Shown here piece by piece: positions 1 through 8,002 of a stretch of DNA of 64,000 bases. This stretch comes from Streptomyces wuyuanensis (GTDB lineage Bacteria > Actinomycetota > Actinomycetes > Streptomycetales > Streptomycetaceae), in assembly GCF_900103455.1 (NCBI RefSeq), contig NZ_FNHI01000016.1:1-64000 (forward strand), in the 5' to 3' direction. The position numbers were made by a program, and so were the translations under genes. The stretch's first letter is position 1. Each line of letters begins with the position of its first letter. Below the pieces are notes generated by a model. The model made no database searches. It worked only from the letters and a program-made list of their open reading frames with translations, and was not told the origin of the DNA.

Positions 1-86
1 GGCTTATGTAGCCGCCGTCGACGACATGGCAGTAGCACATGCCGAACATCGCTGCGGTGCAGAAGACGCGCCGTCCCCGATCGACG
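1..86. other. window edge, no gene recognised
   Basis: This is the sequence left of the MBL-fold hydrolase stop codon. No reading frame with a recognisable product and no clear hairpin was seen. It may be the 3' flank of that gene or part of a gene cut by the window edge. Confidence 0.4.
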
Positions 87-1289
87 TCACCGCTCGCCCG
101 CGAGATCGAGATCGCCGCCGTGCGTCCCGGTCGCGGCCTCGGCGCGCCGCGGGCGGCTCAACGGTTGTCCGATCGGATGGGACACGGTCCGCCACCACGG
201 CTCATCCGGGAGCTTCCCCGCAGGCTCGAAGGGCTCGCCCGGCCGGGGGAGCGCCACCGCCTGGCCGGCCTCCTCGGCCGCGTCCTGCGTCCACTCCCCC
301 GGCTCGTCCCACGGGTGCAGCGCCAGGTTGAACGTGGCCCAGTGGATCGGCAGCATCACCCCCGACGGCTGCCCGCCCTGGAGGTCCAGATGCGCTCGCA
401 TGCCCTCGGCCGGCGTCATGTGGATGTCGGGCCAGTACTCGCTGTACGCGCCGATCTGGATCATGGTGGCGTCGAACGGGCCGTGCTCGGCACCGATGTC
501 CCGGAAGCCGGGGAAGTACCCTGTGTCACCGCTGTGGTAGATCCGGTGACCGGACGGGCCCTCGACGGCCCACGACGCCCAGAGGGTGTGCTGCTGGTTG
601 CGCAGGCCGCGCCCGCAGAAGTGCCGGGCCGGGGTCGCGGTCAGCCGCAGGCCGTCCACCTGCGTCGACTCGTTCCAGTCCAGCTCCCGCAGGCGGCTCT
701 CCGCGACGCCCCAGCGCTCCAGGTGCGCCCCCACCCCCAGCGGTACGGCGAAGAGCGTGTCCGTCGAGGCCAGGGCGCGGATCGAGGGGAGGTCGAGGTG
801 GTCGTAGTGGTCGTGGGAGATGACGACCACGTCCACCGGGCCGAGGGCGGCCAGCGGCAGCGGCACGGCGTGGAGCCGCTTCGGTCCGGCGAAGGCGAAC
901 GGTGAGCAGCGCCGGCCCCAGACCGGGTCGAAGAGCACGCGCTTGCCGTCGATCTCCGCGAGCACGCTGGAGTGGCCCATCCAGGTGAGCCGCAGCCCCG
1001 AGGCCGGGGGCCCGGCGAGGTCCTCGAGCGTGGTGGGGTGCACGGGTATCGGAGCGGCGGGGCCGCGGCGTCTGCGGGACTCTTTCCGGAAGTAGATCTT
1101 CGCGAACTCGAGTGTCGATCCGGACGGCCTGGTCCGGGCTGCCACGGGGTTCCGGAACACCCCGTCGGCGAAATTCGGGGAGCGGCGGATCCGCTCCATC
1201 CGCTCTCCGGCGGGGTCTGCCCCGAAGGCAACGGGCCGCAGCGATCGCAGCCGGGAGCGCAGCGGGTGCGGGGAACCTGCGCCGGTCAC
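87..1289 (-). CDS. MBL-fold metallo-hydrolase (NAPE-PLD/UlaG-like)
   Basis: A 400-aa metallo-beta-lactamase-fold hydrolase. The metal-binding HDHYDH motif lies at about residues 159-164, preceded by a WMGHSS segment. It is followed by the further ligand motifs HFCGRG, HSGDTGYF and IHWATF expected for a dinuclear Zn site. The long N-terminal region and the overall order match the bacterial relatives of N-acyl-phosphatidylethanolamine phospholipase D, so a phospholipid-type or other phosphodiester substrate is possible but unproven. GTG start with AGGAGG four bases upstream. No signal peptide is evident, so a cytoplasmic location is likely. It is transcribed away from the AhpD-like gene. Confidence 0.85.
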   Translation of the reverse strand: MTGAGSPHPLRSRLRSLRPVAFGADPAGERMERIRRSPNFADGVFRNPVAARTRPSGSTLEFAKIYFRKESRRRRGPAAPIPVHPTTLEDLAGPPASGLRLTWMGHSSVLAEIDGKRVLFDPVWGRRCSPFAFAGPKRLHAVPLPLAALGPVDVVVISHDHYDHLDLPSIRALASTDTLFAVPLGVGAHLERWGVAESRLRELDWNESTQVDGLRLTATPARHFCGRGLRNQQHTLWASWAVEGPSGHRIYHSGDTGYFPGFRDIGAEHGPFDATMIQIGAYSEYWPDIHMTPAEGMRAHLDLQGGQPSGVMLPIHWATFNLALHPWDEPGEWTQDAAEEAGQAVALPRPGEPFEPAGKLPDEPWWRTVSHPIGQPLSRPRRAEAATGTHGGDLDLAGER

Positions 1290-1432
1290 GGGACCTCCTG
1301 AGGTCTTCGGTTCGTTCCATTATCGGTGGATGTCACGGGACGCCGGGGTCCGTGAAGCGGAGGCGACGAGCCTCCCACGGCAACCGCAACGTACGAGGCC
1401 CGGAAAAAATGCCGGAGGCCGCGTCCGGCGGA

Positions 1433-1460
1433 TGTCACATCCGGCACCACCCCTTCCGTC
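1433..1460 (+). promoter_or_regulatory. putative ECF41-type sigma factor promoter
   Basis: TGTCACA (1433-1439), a 17-nt spacer, then CGTC (1457-1460), 40 nt before the start of the carboxymuconolactone-decarboxylase-like gene. This fits the TGTCACA-N16/17-CGTC pattern I recall for ECF41-group sigma factors, which typically control carboxymuconolactone decarboxylase or oxidoreductase genes. No ECF41 sigma gene is seen in the window. The -35 element also sits in a short palindrome (GGATGT-C-ACATCC). Confidence 0.6.
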
Positions 1461-1500
1461 GTACGGGCGACGGAACACATCACGACCGAGGAGCCCCGCC

Positions 1501-2091
1501 ATGGCCCGCATCTCCCTCTCCCCGCCCCGCACGCTCTTCTACCGCGCGATGGAGTGGTACTCCAATCGGACGTACGGGAAGGTCCTCGACCCCGCGAAGG
1601 CGCTGGCGCACAACCCGAAGGTGCTCCGGTCCGATCTGCGGTTCGAACTCGCGGTCGCGAAGTGGAACCGGCTGGACGCCGACCTCAAGGCGCTCGCCGT
1701 GATGGCGTCGGCCGCCTCGATCGGCTGCAGCTGGTGCATGGACTTCGGGCACTGGGAGAACCAGCGGCGGGGCATGGACGTCCGCAAGGTGCACGACGTA
1801 CCGGTGTGGCGGGAAAGTGACGCGTACACCCCGCTGGAGCGCGACGTGATGGAGTACGCGGAGGCCATGACGGCCAATCCGCCGGAGGTCACCGACGAGC
1901 TGGCCGGGCGGCTGCTGACGGCCCTGGGCGAGGCCGCGTACGTGGAGCTCACGGCGATGGTCGCGGTGGAGAATCTGCGGTCGCGCATGAACTCCGCGCT
2001 CGGCCTGACCAGCCAGGGCTTCAAGGACCACTGCGAGGTGCCGGGGCGGCCCGGGGCGGCCGGGGCGTCGGCCGCCGGCGACTCGCGTTGA
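1501..2091 (+). CDS. carboxymuconolactone decarboxylase / AhpD-family protein
   Basis: A 196-aa protein of the carboxymuconolactone decarboxylase family. The redox motif CSWC, followed a few residues later by D and H (CSWCMDFGH), sits at about residues 75-83 and resembles the CxxC-H proton-relay centre of AhpD peroxidase-reductases. This suggests a thiol peroxidase or related redox role rather than a true decarboxylase. The ATG at 1501 is chosen over upstream in-frame starts because GAGGAG lies about 8 nt before it and because the predicted promoter lies at 1433-1460. Such genes often form ECF41 regulons. Here the next gene downstream is instead a dehydrogenase-like gene. Confidence 0.85.
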   Translation: MARISLSPPRTLFYRAMEWYSNRTYGKVLDPAKALAHNPKVLRSDLRFELAVAKWNRLDADLKALAVMASAASIGCSWCMDFGHWENQRRGMDVRKVHDVPVWRESDAYTPLERDVMEYAEAMTANPPEVTDELAGRLLTALGEAAYVELTAMVAVENLRSRMNSALGLTSQGFKDHCEVPGRPGAAGASAAGDSR

Positions 2092-2104
2092 CAGGCCGTC
2101 CACG

Positions 2105-2152
2105 GCCTCCGGATACTGACCGGCGGTTCAGTTGGTTGTCGTATCCGGAGGC
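2105..2152. promoter_or_regulatory. 12-bp inverted repeat burying the RBS of the next gene
   Basis: Perfect arms GCCTCCGGATAC (2105-2116) and GTATCCGGAGGC (2141-2152) are separated by 24 nt. The right arm contains the GGAGG ribosome binding site (2147-2151) of the dehydrogenase-like gene starting at 2157. As RNA it could hide the RBS, act as a weak terminator for the upstream gene, or at DNA level be an operator. Sequence alone does not decide between these. Confidence 0.55.
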
Positions 2153-2156
2153 GTCC

Positions 2157-3344
2157 GTGTCCCAGCCCAGCCCGCTCGTCTCGCTCACCTGGACCGACCA
2201 CGTCACCGGGCGGCGGGGCCACCTCGTGATCGACCGCCTCGTCCGCGGGGTGTGCAGCGGAGGTCTGCGGATGCGCGAGGACTGCACCCTGGACGAGGTC
2301 GCCGGGCTGGCCCGGGGCATGACCATGAAGGAGGCCCTCCACTACGACCCGGAGGCAAGGTACGTCCCGCTCGGCGGCGCGAAGGGCGGAATCGACTGCG
2401 ATCCGAGGTCGCCGGAGGCATACGGCGTACTGGTCCGCTACCTGATGGCGATGCGGCCGTACATCGAGCGCATGTGGACCACCGGCGAGGACCTGGGGCT
2501 CACCCAGGACGTCATCGACAGGGCCGCCACCGAGGCCGGGCTGGTCTCCACGGTGCAGGCCGTGTATCCGCTGCTCGACGACGAGACGGCGGGGCGGCGG
2601 CGGCTGGCCGACGCGTTCGCCCTCGACGTCGACGGGATCGGGCTCGACGAGCTCGTCGGCGGCTGCGGGGTCGCCGAGTCCGTACTCACAGCCCTGGAAC
2701 GCGCGGACGTGCCCCGCGAGGGCACCCGGGTCTCGGTGCAGGGCTTCGGCACGATGGGCGGGGCGGCGGCCCGCTTCCTCTCCCGCGCAGGTCTGCGGAT
2801 CGTGGCCGTGGCCGACGTCAAGGGGACGATCGCCCACCCGGACGGCCTCGACGTGGAGGCGCTGCTCGCCGCCCGGGACTCCTTCGGCACGGTCGACCGC
2901 GCGGCACTGCGCCCCGGCGATCTCGAACTGCCCGGTGACGCCTGGCTGTCCGCGGACGCGGAGGTCCTCGTGCCCGCCGCGGTCTCGTACGCCGTCGATC
3001 CGGCCAACCAGTCCGAGATCCGCGCACGTTGGATCGCGGAGGCGGCGAACATGCCGGTGCTTCCGGAGGCGGAGGAACTACTGCGGGCCCGGGGCGTCAC
3101 CGTGCTGCCGGACGTCGTCGTGAACTCGGGGACGAACGCCTGGTGGTGGTGGACGCTCTTCGGTGACATCGGCGCCGACGCGGACGAGGCGTTCGACCAC
3201 ACCCGGCGGTCCATGCGAGCACTGGTCGACCGGATGCTCACCCGCGCGGACGCGGACGGCACGACCCCGCGCGCCGCGGCCCACGCGATCGTGGCCGACC
3301 GCCTGCCGCTGATCCTGGAACGCTTCGGCCCGTACGGCCGGTAG
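2157..3344 (+). CDS. Glu/Leu/Phe/Val dehydrogenase family protein
   Basis: A 395-aa amino-acid dehydrogenase-like enzyme. The N-terminal substrate domain contains the GLFV-type lysine segment PLGGAKGGI. The C-terminal Rossmann domain contains GFGTMGG, and the terminal part has the conserved VVNSGTNAWWWW-like segment. Family members oxidatively deaminate glutamate, leucine, valine or phenylalanine with NAD(P). The substrate here cannot be assigned, and the D-to-T change in VNSGT (usually A-G-G) makes it an atypical branch. GTG at 2157 is preferred to an ATG at 2088 because GGAGG is six bases upstream and 2088 would overlap the previous gene. The RBS lies inside a perfect inverted repeat, suggesting translational control. 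Confidence 0.75.
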   Translation: MSQPSPLVSLTWTDHVTGRRGHLVIDRLVRGVCSGGLRMREDCTLDEVAGLARGMTMKEALHYDPEARYVPLGGAKGGIDCDPRSPEAYGVLVRYLMAMRPYIERMWTTGEDLGLTQDVIDRAATEAGLVSTVQAVYPLLDDETAGRRRLADAFALDVDGIGLDELVGGCGVAESVLTALERADVPREGTRVSVQGFGTMGGAAARFLSRAGLRIVAVADVKGTIAHPDGLDVEALLAARDSFGTVDRAALRPGDLELPGDAWLSADAEVLVPAAVSYAVDPANQSEIRARWIAEAANMPVLPEAEELLRARGVTVLPDVVVNSGTNAWWWWTLFGDIGADADEAFDHTRRSMRALVDRMLTRADADGTTPRAAAHAIVADRLPLILERFGPYGR

Positions 3345-3727
3345 GCGCGTTTCGGCCTGTACGGCCGGTGGCCAATGGGGCATCGCCGGCCGGACCGGGC
3401 GGCCCGCCGGGCTGCCGGGCTGCCGGGCTGCCGGGCTGCCGGGCTGGGCCGAGGGTACGCCGTGTGGGGCGGCGGCCCCGGCCACGGAGGGGCGACGCAC
3501 CGCGCTCGGGCAGGCGGCCCCGGGGCCGCCTGCAGGCACGGCCCTCGAACCGAAGGCAGCCCTCCGCATGACCTCGGGCCGAGCCGCCTGCCCCGGCGGG
3601 AAGCGCCGGTCTTCCCCGTGTGCTGCCGCGCGGATCGGGGTGAGCCGGCTGCCCTTCGGCGCATCCTGGGCCGCGTGACCGAACGGCGACCGCCGGCTCT
3701 CGCGACACGCGTGTGTAGGGTGACCGG
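3345..3727. repeat. intergenic region with tandem 8-bp repeat
   Basis: This 383-bp gap holds four perfect tandem copies of GCTGCCGG plus a partial copy (3411-3446). It also holds a near duplicate of the dehydrogenase 3' end (a TTCGGCC...TACGGCCGGT segment just before and just after the stop). No gene was recognised. The promoter of the TetR gene lies at its right end. Confidence 0.6.
3716..3721 (+). promoter_or_regulatory. -10 element of a leaderless TetR gene
   Basis: TAGGGT ends 6 nt before the GTG start at 3728, so transcription would begin at or next to the start codon. No convincing -35 or ribosome binding site is seen, which is typical of leaderless actinobacterial genes. Confidence 0.45.
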
Positions 3728-4348
3728 GTGACGAGAGTCCGGTTGAGCGTGGCGCAGCGGCAGGAGGAACTGCTGCGGGCCGCCGTGGAGCAGATCGAGG
3801 TCCGCGGGGTGGCCGCCGTCCGGATCGCCGACGTCGCCTCCGCCCTCGGTGTGAGCAACGCCTTGGTGCTGTACCACTTCTCGTCGAAGGAGAAGCTCGT
3901 CGCTGCCGCCTTCGCCTATGCGGCGGAGGGCGATCTGGCGCATCTGCGCAAGATCCTCGGGCGCCGGACCTCCGCGGTGCGGCGGTTGCGAACCGCCGTC
4001 CGCTGGTACGCCCCGACCGGGCAGGCCAAGGGGTGGCGACTGTGGATCGAGGGCTGGGCGGCGGCGCTGCGGGAGCCCGCCCTGCGCGAGGTGTCCCGGG
4101 ATTTCGACCGCCGGTGGAAGGCGGAACTCACGGCGGTCATGGCGGAGGGCGCCGCGGCCGGCGAGTTCCACTGCGCGGATCCGTCGTCGGCGGCCTGGCG
4201 GCTGACGGCACTGCTCGACGGCCTCGGCGTGCAGATGACGTCGTATGCGGGCTCGCTCGGCCGGGCCACCATGCTGGTTTGGGCCGAGGAAGCGCTCGCC
4301 CGTGAACTGGGGCTGGACCGCGAGGCGTTGACCGGGCAGAGTGCCTAG
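3728..4348 (+). CDS. TetR/AcrR family transcriptional regulator
   Basis: A 206-aa one-component regulator. The N-terminal helix-turn-helix spans about residues 8-55, with the recognition segment GVSNALVLYHFSSKEKL being a clear TetR signature. The C-terminal ligand domain resembles the BetI-type C-terminal family (tryptophan-rich WRLWIEGWAAALR). It lies 27 bp before a PfkB-type kinase on the same strand and may control that gene or itself. GTG start is probably leaderless, with TAGGGT six bases upstream. The ligand is unknown. Confidence 0.88.
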   Translation: MTRVRLSVAQRQEELLRAAVEQIEVRGVAAVRIADVASALGVSNALVLYHFSSKEKLVAAAFAYAAEGDLAHLRKILGRRTSAVRRLRTAVRWYAPTGQAKGWRLWIEGWAAALREPALREVSRDFDRRWKAELTAVMAEGAAAGEFHCADPSSAAWRLTALLDGLGVQMTSYAGSLGRATMLVWAEEALARELGLDREALTGQSA

Positions 4349-4375
4349 CCGGGCAGGTACGCGGAGAGGAAGACG

Positions 4376-5293
4376 GTGTCGGCGCAGAGCACGGAACAGT
4401 CCGCCCTCGACGTACTCGTGGTCGGTGGCAGTGGGGTCGACACGGTCGTTCGGGTCGGCACCCTGCCGGTGCCGCAGGTGGACTCGATCGGGGTGCCGCC
4501 GATCCGGGAGTGGGCGGGCCACACCGGCGGCAATGTCGCCCTCGGCTGCCGGGCCCTCGGACTCGGTGTGACCTTCCTGGACTTCATCGGTGAAGACCTG
4601 CCGGGCGAGCAGGTGCGCGAGCGGCTGGCCGGCGGCGGCGTGGACTTCGAGCATCTGGTCTCCCCCACCGGAACCCGGCGTGCGGTGAACCTGGTCGACG
4701 ACACGGGCCGCAGGATGTCGTTCTACGACGCCCGCGACCCGGGCGACCTGCGGATGCCGCGCGACTTCTACCTCCCTCATCTGCGACGCGCCCGCCACGT
4801 CCATCTGTCGATCATGAACTTCGCCCGGTTCCTGTACGACGACATCGCGGAACTCGGGGTGCCCGTGTCGACCGATCTCCACGACTGGGACGGAGTGGAC
4901 GACCACCACCGGGACTTCGCGCTGCGCTCGGACGTGGTGTTCCTGAGCGCGGCCGGCGCGGGCGAACGGATCGCGTCGGTGATGCGGGAGATCCTGCGCG
5001 AGGGGCGCGCGGAGGCGGTCGTCGCCACGGCCGGGGCCGGCGGCTCGTACCTGATGACCCGCGACGGCGGCCGCACGCCCCGCCCCATACCGGCGACGGT
5101 GCCGCCCTCACCGGTGGTGGATTCCAACGGCGCGGGCGACGCGTACGTCTCCGGCTTCCTCTACGGCCGGCTGGCGGGCCGCCGCGTCGAGGACTGCGCA
5201 CGCCTGGGCGCGGTCGCCGGCGCCTACGCCTGTACGGGCAACGGCAGTTCGGCGCTCATCGGCCGCGAGGGCCTGGATTCCGCTCAGGTCTGA
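4376..5293 (+). CDS. PfkB-family carbohydrate/nucleoside kinase
   Basis: A 305-aa ribokinase-superfamily sugar kinase. Near the N-terminus is the GG-rich substrate region (WAGHTGGNVALG). Near residue 250 is the PfkB signature 2, DSNGAGDAYVSGF, with the catalytic Asp of GAGD that deprotonates the acceptor hydroxyl. The likely reaction is ATP-dependent phosphorylation of a sugar or nucleoside. The exact substrate cannot be read from sequence. GTG start with a GGAGAGGA ribosome binding site. It is transcribed with the upstream TetR gene. Its last 10 bp overlap the stop of the convergent DUF6745 gene. Confidence 0.85.
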   Translation: MSAQSTEQSALDVLVVGGSGVDTVVRVGTLPVPQVDSIGVPPIREWAGHTGGNVALGCRALGLGVTFLDFIGEDLPGEQVRERLAGGGVDFEHLVSPTGTRRAVNLVDDTGRRMSFYDARDPGDLRMPRDFYLPHLRRARHVHLSIMNFARFLYDDIAELGVPVSTDLHDWDGVDDHHRDFALRSDVVFLSAAGAGERIASVMREILREGRAEAVVATAGAGGSYLMTRDGGRTPRPIPATVPPSPVVDSNGAGDAYVSGFLYGRLAGRRVEDCARLGAVAGAYACTGNGSSALIGREGLDSAQV

Positions 5294-6321
5294 CGCACGG
5301 GAACATACGCCTCGGCATCCAGCCCGAAGGTCCAGGCGACACCCTCCTTCGCGGTCCGGGTCGCGGGCGGCACCCGCAGCCAGTACGTCTTGTGCGTGCC
5401 GTCCGGTTCGGGCGTGGAGTTGACCACTTCCACCATCGTGACGTCCTCGTCGTCGGCCAGCGCGATCCGCCACAGCACACCGGTCTCGTCGCGGTGCACG
5501 GGGCGGGCGTCCGACTCGGCCAGATAGCGGTCGTAACCGTAGAACTCCAGCATCACCCGGCGCAGTTCGGCGTTCTCCTCGCCGCGTATGCGCTCGGGGG
5601 TGAGCGAGGCGAGTCCGGCCAGGAACTCGGCCGGTACGGGCATGCCGCGCCAGGCGTGGAGCGCGAAGCCGTCCGGGAAAGCGAGCGCGGGGCCGTCGCC
5701 GCGGTCGAGCCGGCCGGCCTCGTCGCGGTGCAGTTCCACGGGCCGTTCGCAGATCACCACCGCTTTCTCGAACGGCCACCACCAGCCCGCGTGCTCCGCC
5801 ACCCGGGCCAGGCCGGCGAGCCGGTCGCTGCGGCCGTCGAAGGCGGCGAGCCAGGCCGCGTCGTGCTGGCCCAGGACCGCGTCCAGCAGGACCAGACGGA
5901 CCGCCTTCCGTTCGGCGTCCGCGGCCTCGGGGTCGACTCCGGCAAGGACGGCGGCCTCCTCGGCCAGGGCGTCTGCCGCTCCCGTCCGTATCCGCTCGGC
6001 GAGCGCGCGCGTGGTGTCCCACAGCAGCGCGCCGCTCCTGCCCCACAACTCCGTCCAGCCCGCGGGGCCGAGGGCGTCGTGGACGCGGCGGCGTTCCTCC
6101 GCCCAGGGCACCGTCCTCACCTCGTCCCGCACCGAGCGGCCCGCGTCGGTCAGCGACCGCACCGCCGTCACGGCGGCCCTGGGCGAGCCCACCCACACGA
6201 AGCGCTCGGGCTCCGCGAGTCCGGCCGTGCGGTAGGCGAGCCGGACCCCGTCCTCCGCGGCCTCCCGGTCGGCCGGGCCCGTCGCCGCCGCCACGGCCCG
6301 CCACTTGTCCATGTACTGCAT
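5284..6321 (-). CDS. DUF6745-domain protein
   Basis: A 345-aa soluble protein. The C-terminal third (TYWLRVPP, then AWTFGL and a terminal Y-P-QT element) matches what I remember of DUF6745, a domain of unknown function common in actinobacteria and cyanobacteria and often found with leucine-rich-repeat proteins. No catalytic motif or membrane segment is visible. It is rich in Ala, Arg and Trp, with a central WWWPFEK segment. It ends convergently, overlapping the PfkB gene by 10 bp. The small gene at 6414-6740 lies 92 bp upstream on the same strand and probably shares its transcript. Confidence 0.65.
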   Translation of the reverse strand: MQYMDKWRAVAAATGPADREAAEDGVRLAYRTAGLAEPERFVWVGSPRAAVTAVRSLTDAGRSVRDEVRTVPWAEERRRVHDALGPAGWTELWGRSGALLWDTTRALAERIRTGAADALAEEAAVLAGVDPEAADAERKAVRLVLLDAVLGQHDAAWLAAFDGRSDRLAGLARVAEHAGWWWPFEKAVVICERPVELHRDEAGRLDRGDGPALAFPDGFALHAWRGMPVPAEFLAGLASLTPERIRGEENAELRRVMLEFYGYDRYLAESDARPVHRDETGVLWRIALADDEDVTMVEVVNSTPEPDGTHKTYWLRVPPATRTAKEGVAWTFGLDAEAYVPVRQT

Positions 6322-6413
6322 CCCGAATCCCCGTCCCCTGATTCCCTGTCCCGTGTCCCGCTGTCCCGCTGTGTAGCGCCGCCCGCCGGTCCGTCGCCGT
6401 CGCGGGCCGGCAC

Positions 6414-6740
6414 TCAGTCCGCGACGATCCGCACGGCGCCCGGGATGTACTCCCGCTGGCGCACCACCCGGTACCAGCCCCTGGGCAGGGGTATCGGCGC
6501 GTGCTCCTCGTGCACCACCCGGCCGCCCTCCGGGAGATGGAGGAGCATCGGCCCGGACGAGCCGGCCTCGCGGAAGAGCCGCCCCGGCCCCGTGACCGCG
6601 TGGGCGTGACCCGTGACCTCGCCGAGCGCCAGCACCAGCCGCCCCCGGCCGTCCCTCGGTTCCCCCTGCGCGTCCTCGGCACGGGCGGGGACGGCGTCCT
6701 CCGCGACGGGCACGATCAGCACATCTCCCTGCCGGTACAT
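6414..6740 (-). CDS. conserved hypothetical protein, partner of DUF6745 gene
   Basis: A 108-aa protein with the pattern RQGDVLIVPV at the N-terminus, GEVTGHAHAV in the middle, then HEEHAPIPLP and RQREYIPG near the end. I recall this same pattern in small proteins encoded next to DUF6745 genes and on some phages and plasmids. Its function is unknown. The regularly spaced beta-strand-like segments and His/Glu residues suggest a compact beta barrel, which is inference only. It is divergently transcribed from the STM4015-4011 operon. Confidence 0.7.
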   Translation of the reverse strand: MYRQGDVLIVPVAEDAVPARAEDAQGEPRDGRGRLVLALGEVTGHAHAVTGPGRLFREAGSSGPMLLHLPEGGRVVHEEHAPIPLPRGWYRVVRQREYIPGAVRIVAD

Positions 6741-7048
6741 GGCTCTCCCCTCGACCGTCGGCGCCAGGTGCGCCGGGCTGTGATCGAAGCTAGAGGCAGG
6801 GTCTGACAGTCCGCGTCACCAGTCGATCCAACCGTCCTCGCCCACGACCGGTCCCGTCGACCGCGGCCGCCCCACCGGGCCGGTCGTGGTGTTCCGTCGC
6901 TCGGCGACCTCGTGCCCGGATCCCCCATGCGCACGCCACGGGCCGCCGATGGCCGTCGGGGCGCCCCGCGGCGGGCCCTGTCAGTGGCGCTTGGTAGAAC
7001 TGCTCGCACATCAGCCGATCATCGCCGTTCGCTGTCTGGAGCATCGTC
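6741..7048 (+). promoter_or_regulatory. divergent intergenic region, putative operon promoter
   Basis: This 308-bp gap lies between the divergent DUF6745 pair and the STM4015-type operon. TAGAAC (6995-7000), preceded by TGTCAGTGG (6979-6987), is a reasonable -10 region for the plus-strand operon; no good -35 was found. A GGAG ribosome binding site (7039-7042 area) precedes the ATG at 7049. No gene was recognised. Confidence 0.35.
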
Positions 7049-8002
7049 ATGACCATTGGGGTCCATCTGCAGGAGCTGCACGGCCTGCCCGCGTTCGACT
7101 TCCCCGGCGCCGACGCGAAGTCCGGCGAGCTGCCGGACCCCGCGTCCGTCGCCTGGCGGATCGGCGTGGACGCGTACGAGAGCGAGGAGGCGTGGCAGGA
7201 CGCCTTCGCACGCTTCGCCGCCGCCGTGGACACCACGAAGGTCCGGGCCCTGATCGTGGGCGCGTGGAGCGATGTCTACGACAGCGGTCCCGACGAGGTG
7301 TTCGCGGCGCTGCTCGGCGCGCGCGAGCGGCTGCCGGAGCTGCGGGCGCTGTTCGTCGGCGACATCACCTTCGAGGAGTGCGAGATCTCCTGGATCAACC
7401 AGGGCGATGTCACCCCGCTGCTCGACGGCTTCCCGGAGCTGGAGGAGTTCGGGGTGCGAGGCGGCATGGGCCTGGGGTTCGGCGCCGCCCGCCACGAGCG
7501 CCTGCGGACGCTCGTGGTCGAGAGCGGTGGTCTGCCGGCCGAGGTGGTGCGGGGCGTGGCCTCCTGCGAGCTGCCCTCGCTGGAGAACCTGGACCTGTGG
7601 CTCGGCACCTCCGGCTACGGCGGGGACGCCGAACTCGCCGATCTGGAGCCGTTCCTCGCCGGCACCCGGCTTCCGGAGCTCCGGTGTCTCGCGCTGCGCA
7701 ACAGCGAGATCCAGGACGAGATCGCCGCGGCCCTCGCGGCGGCCCCGGTCGTCGCCCGGCTGGAGGTACTGGACCTGTCGATGGGCACCCTGGGCGACCA
7801 GGGAGCGGCCGCGCTGCTCGAGGGCCAGCCCCTCACCCATCTCAGGAAGCTGGATCTCCACCACCACTTCGTCAGCGAACCGATGGCCGAGCGCATACGC
7901 GGCTCGCTGGAGCCCTCCGGAGTGAGCGTCGACCTCGACGACGAGCAGGAGCCGTGGGACGACGACGAGGACAACGGCCGGTTCACCGCGGTGGCCGAGT
8001 GA
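7049..8002 (+). CDS. STM4015 family protein (leucine-rich-repeat-like)
   Basis: A 317-aa soluble protein, first gene of a five-gene operon. The central and C-terminal parts carry irregular leucine-rich repeats of about 25-30 residues (for example LPELRALFVGDI, LPSLENLDLWLG, LPELRCLALRNS and HLRKLDLHHH). The C-terminal tail is very acidic (EQEPWDDDEDNG). It matches my memory of the uncharacterised 'STM4015 family'. No catalytic residues are evident, and a scaffold or substrate-recognition role for the enzymes encoded next is inference. Its stop overlaps the GTG of the next gene (GTGA), so the two are translationally coupled. Confidence 0.75.
   Translation: MTIGVHLQELHGLPAFDFPGADAKSGELPDPASVAWRIGVDAYESEEAWQDAFARFAAAVDTTKVRALIVGAWSDVYDSGPDEVFAALLGARERLPELRALFVGDITFEECEISWINQGDVTPLLDGFPELEEFGVRGGMGLGFGAARHERLRTLVVESGGLPAEVVRGVASCELPSLENLDLWLGTSGYGGDAELADLEPFLAGTRLPELRCLALRNSEIQDEIAAALAAAPVVARLEVLDLSMGTLGDQGAAALLEGQPLTHLRKLDLHHHFVSEPMAERIRGSLEPSGVSVDLDDEQEPWDDDEDNGRFTAVAE

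Noticed and set aside
2088..2156. ATG 2088 as the start of the dehydrogenase-like gene
   Set aside because: It overlaps the previous gene's stop and lies before the hairpin; GTG 2157 has a proper GGAGG site and begins close to the conserved domain.
3411..3446. Iteron or origin-like sequence
   Set aside because: Only four GC-rich 8-bp units and no DnaA boxes or replication gene nearby; simple slippage explains it.
6886..7998. Upstream extension of the STM4014-type ATP-grasp protein
   Set aside because: It is a low-complexity Arg/Ala-rich shadow of the STM4015-type gene; the real start overlaps that gene's stop.
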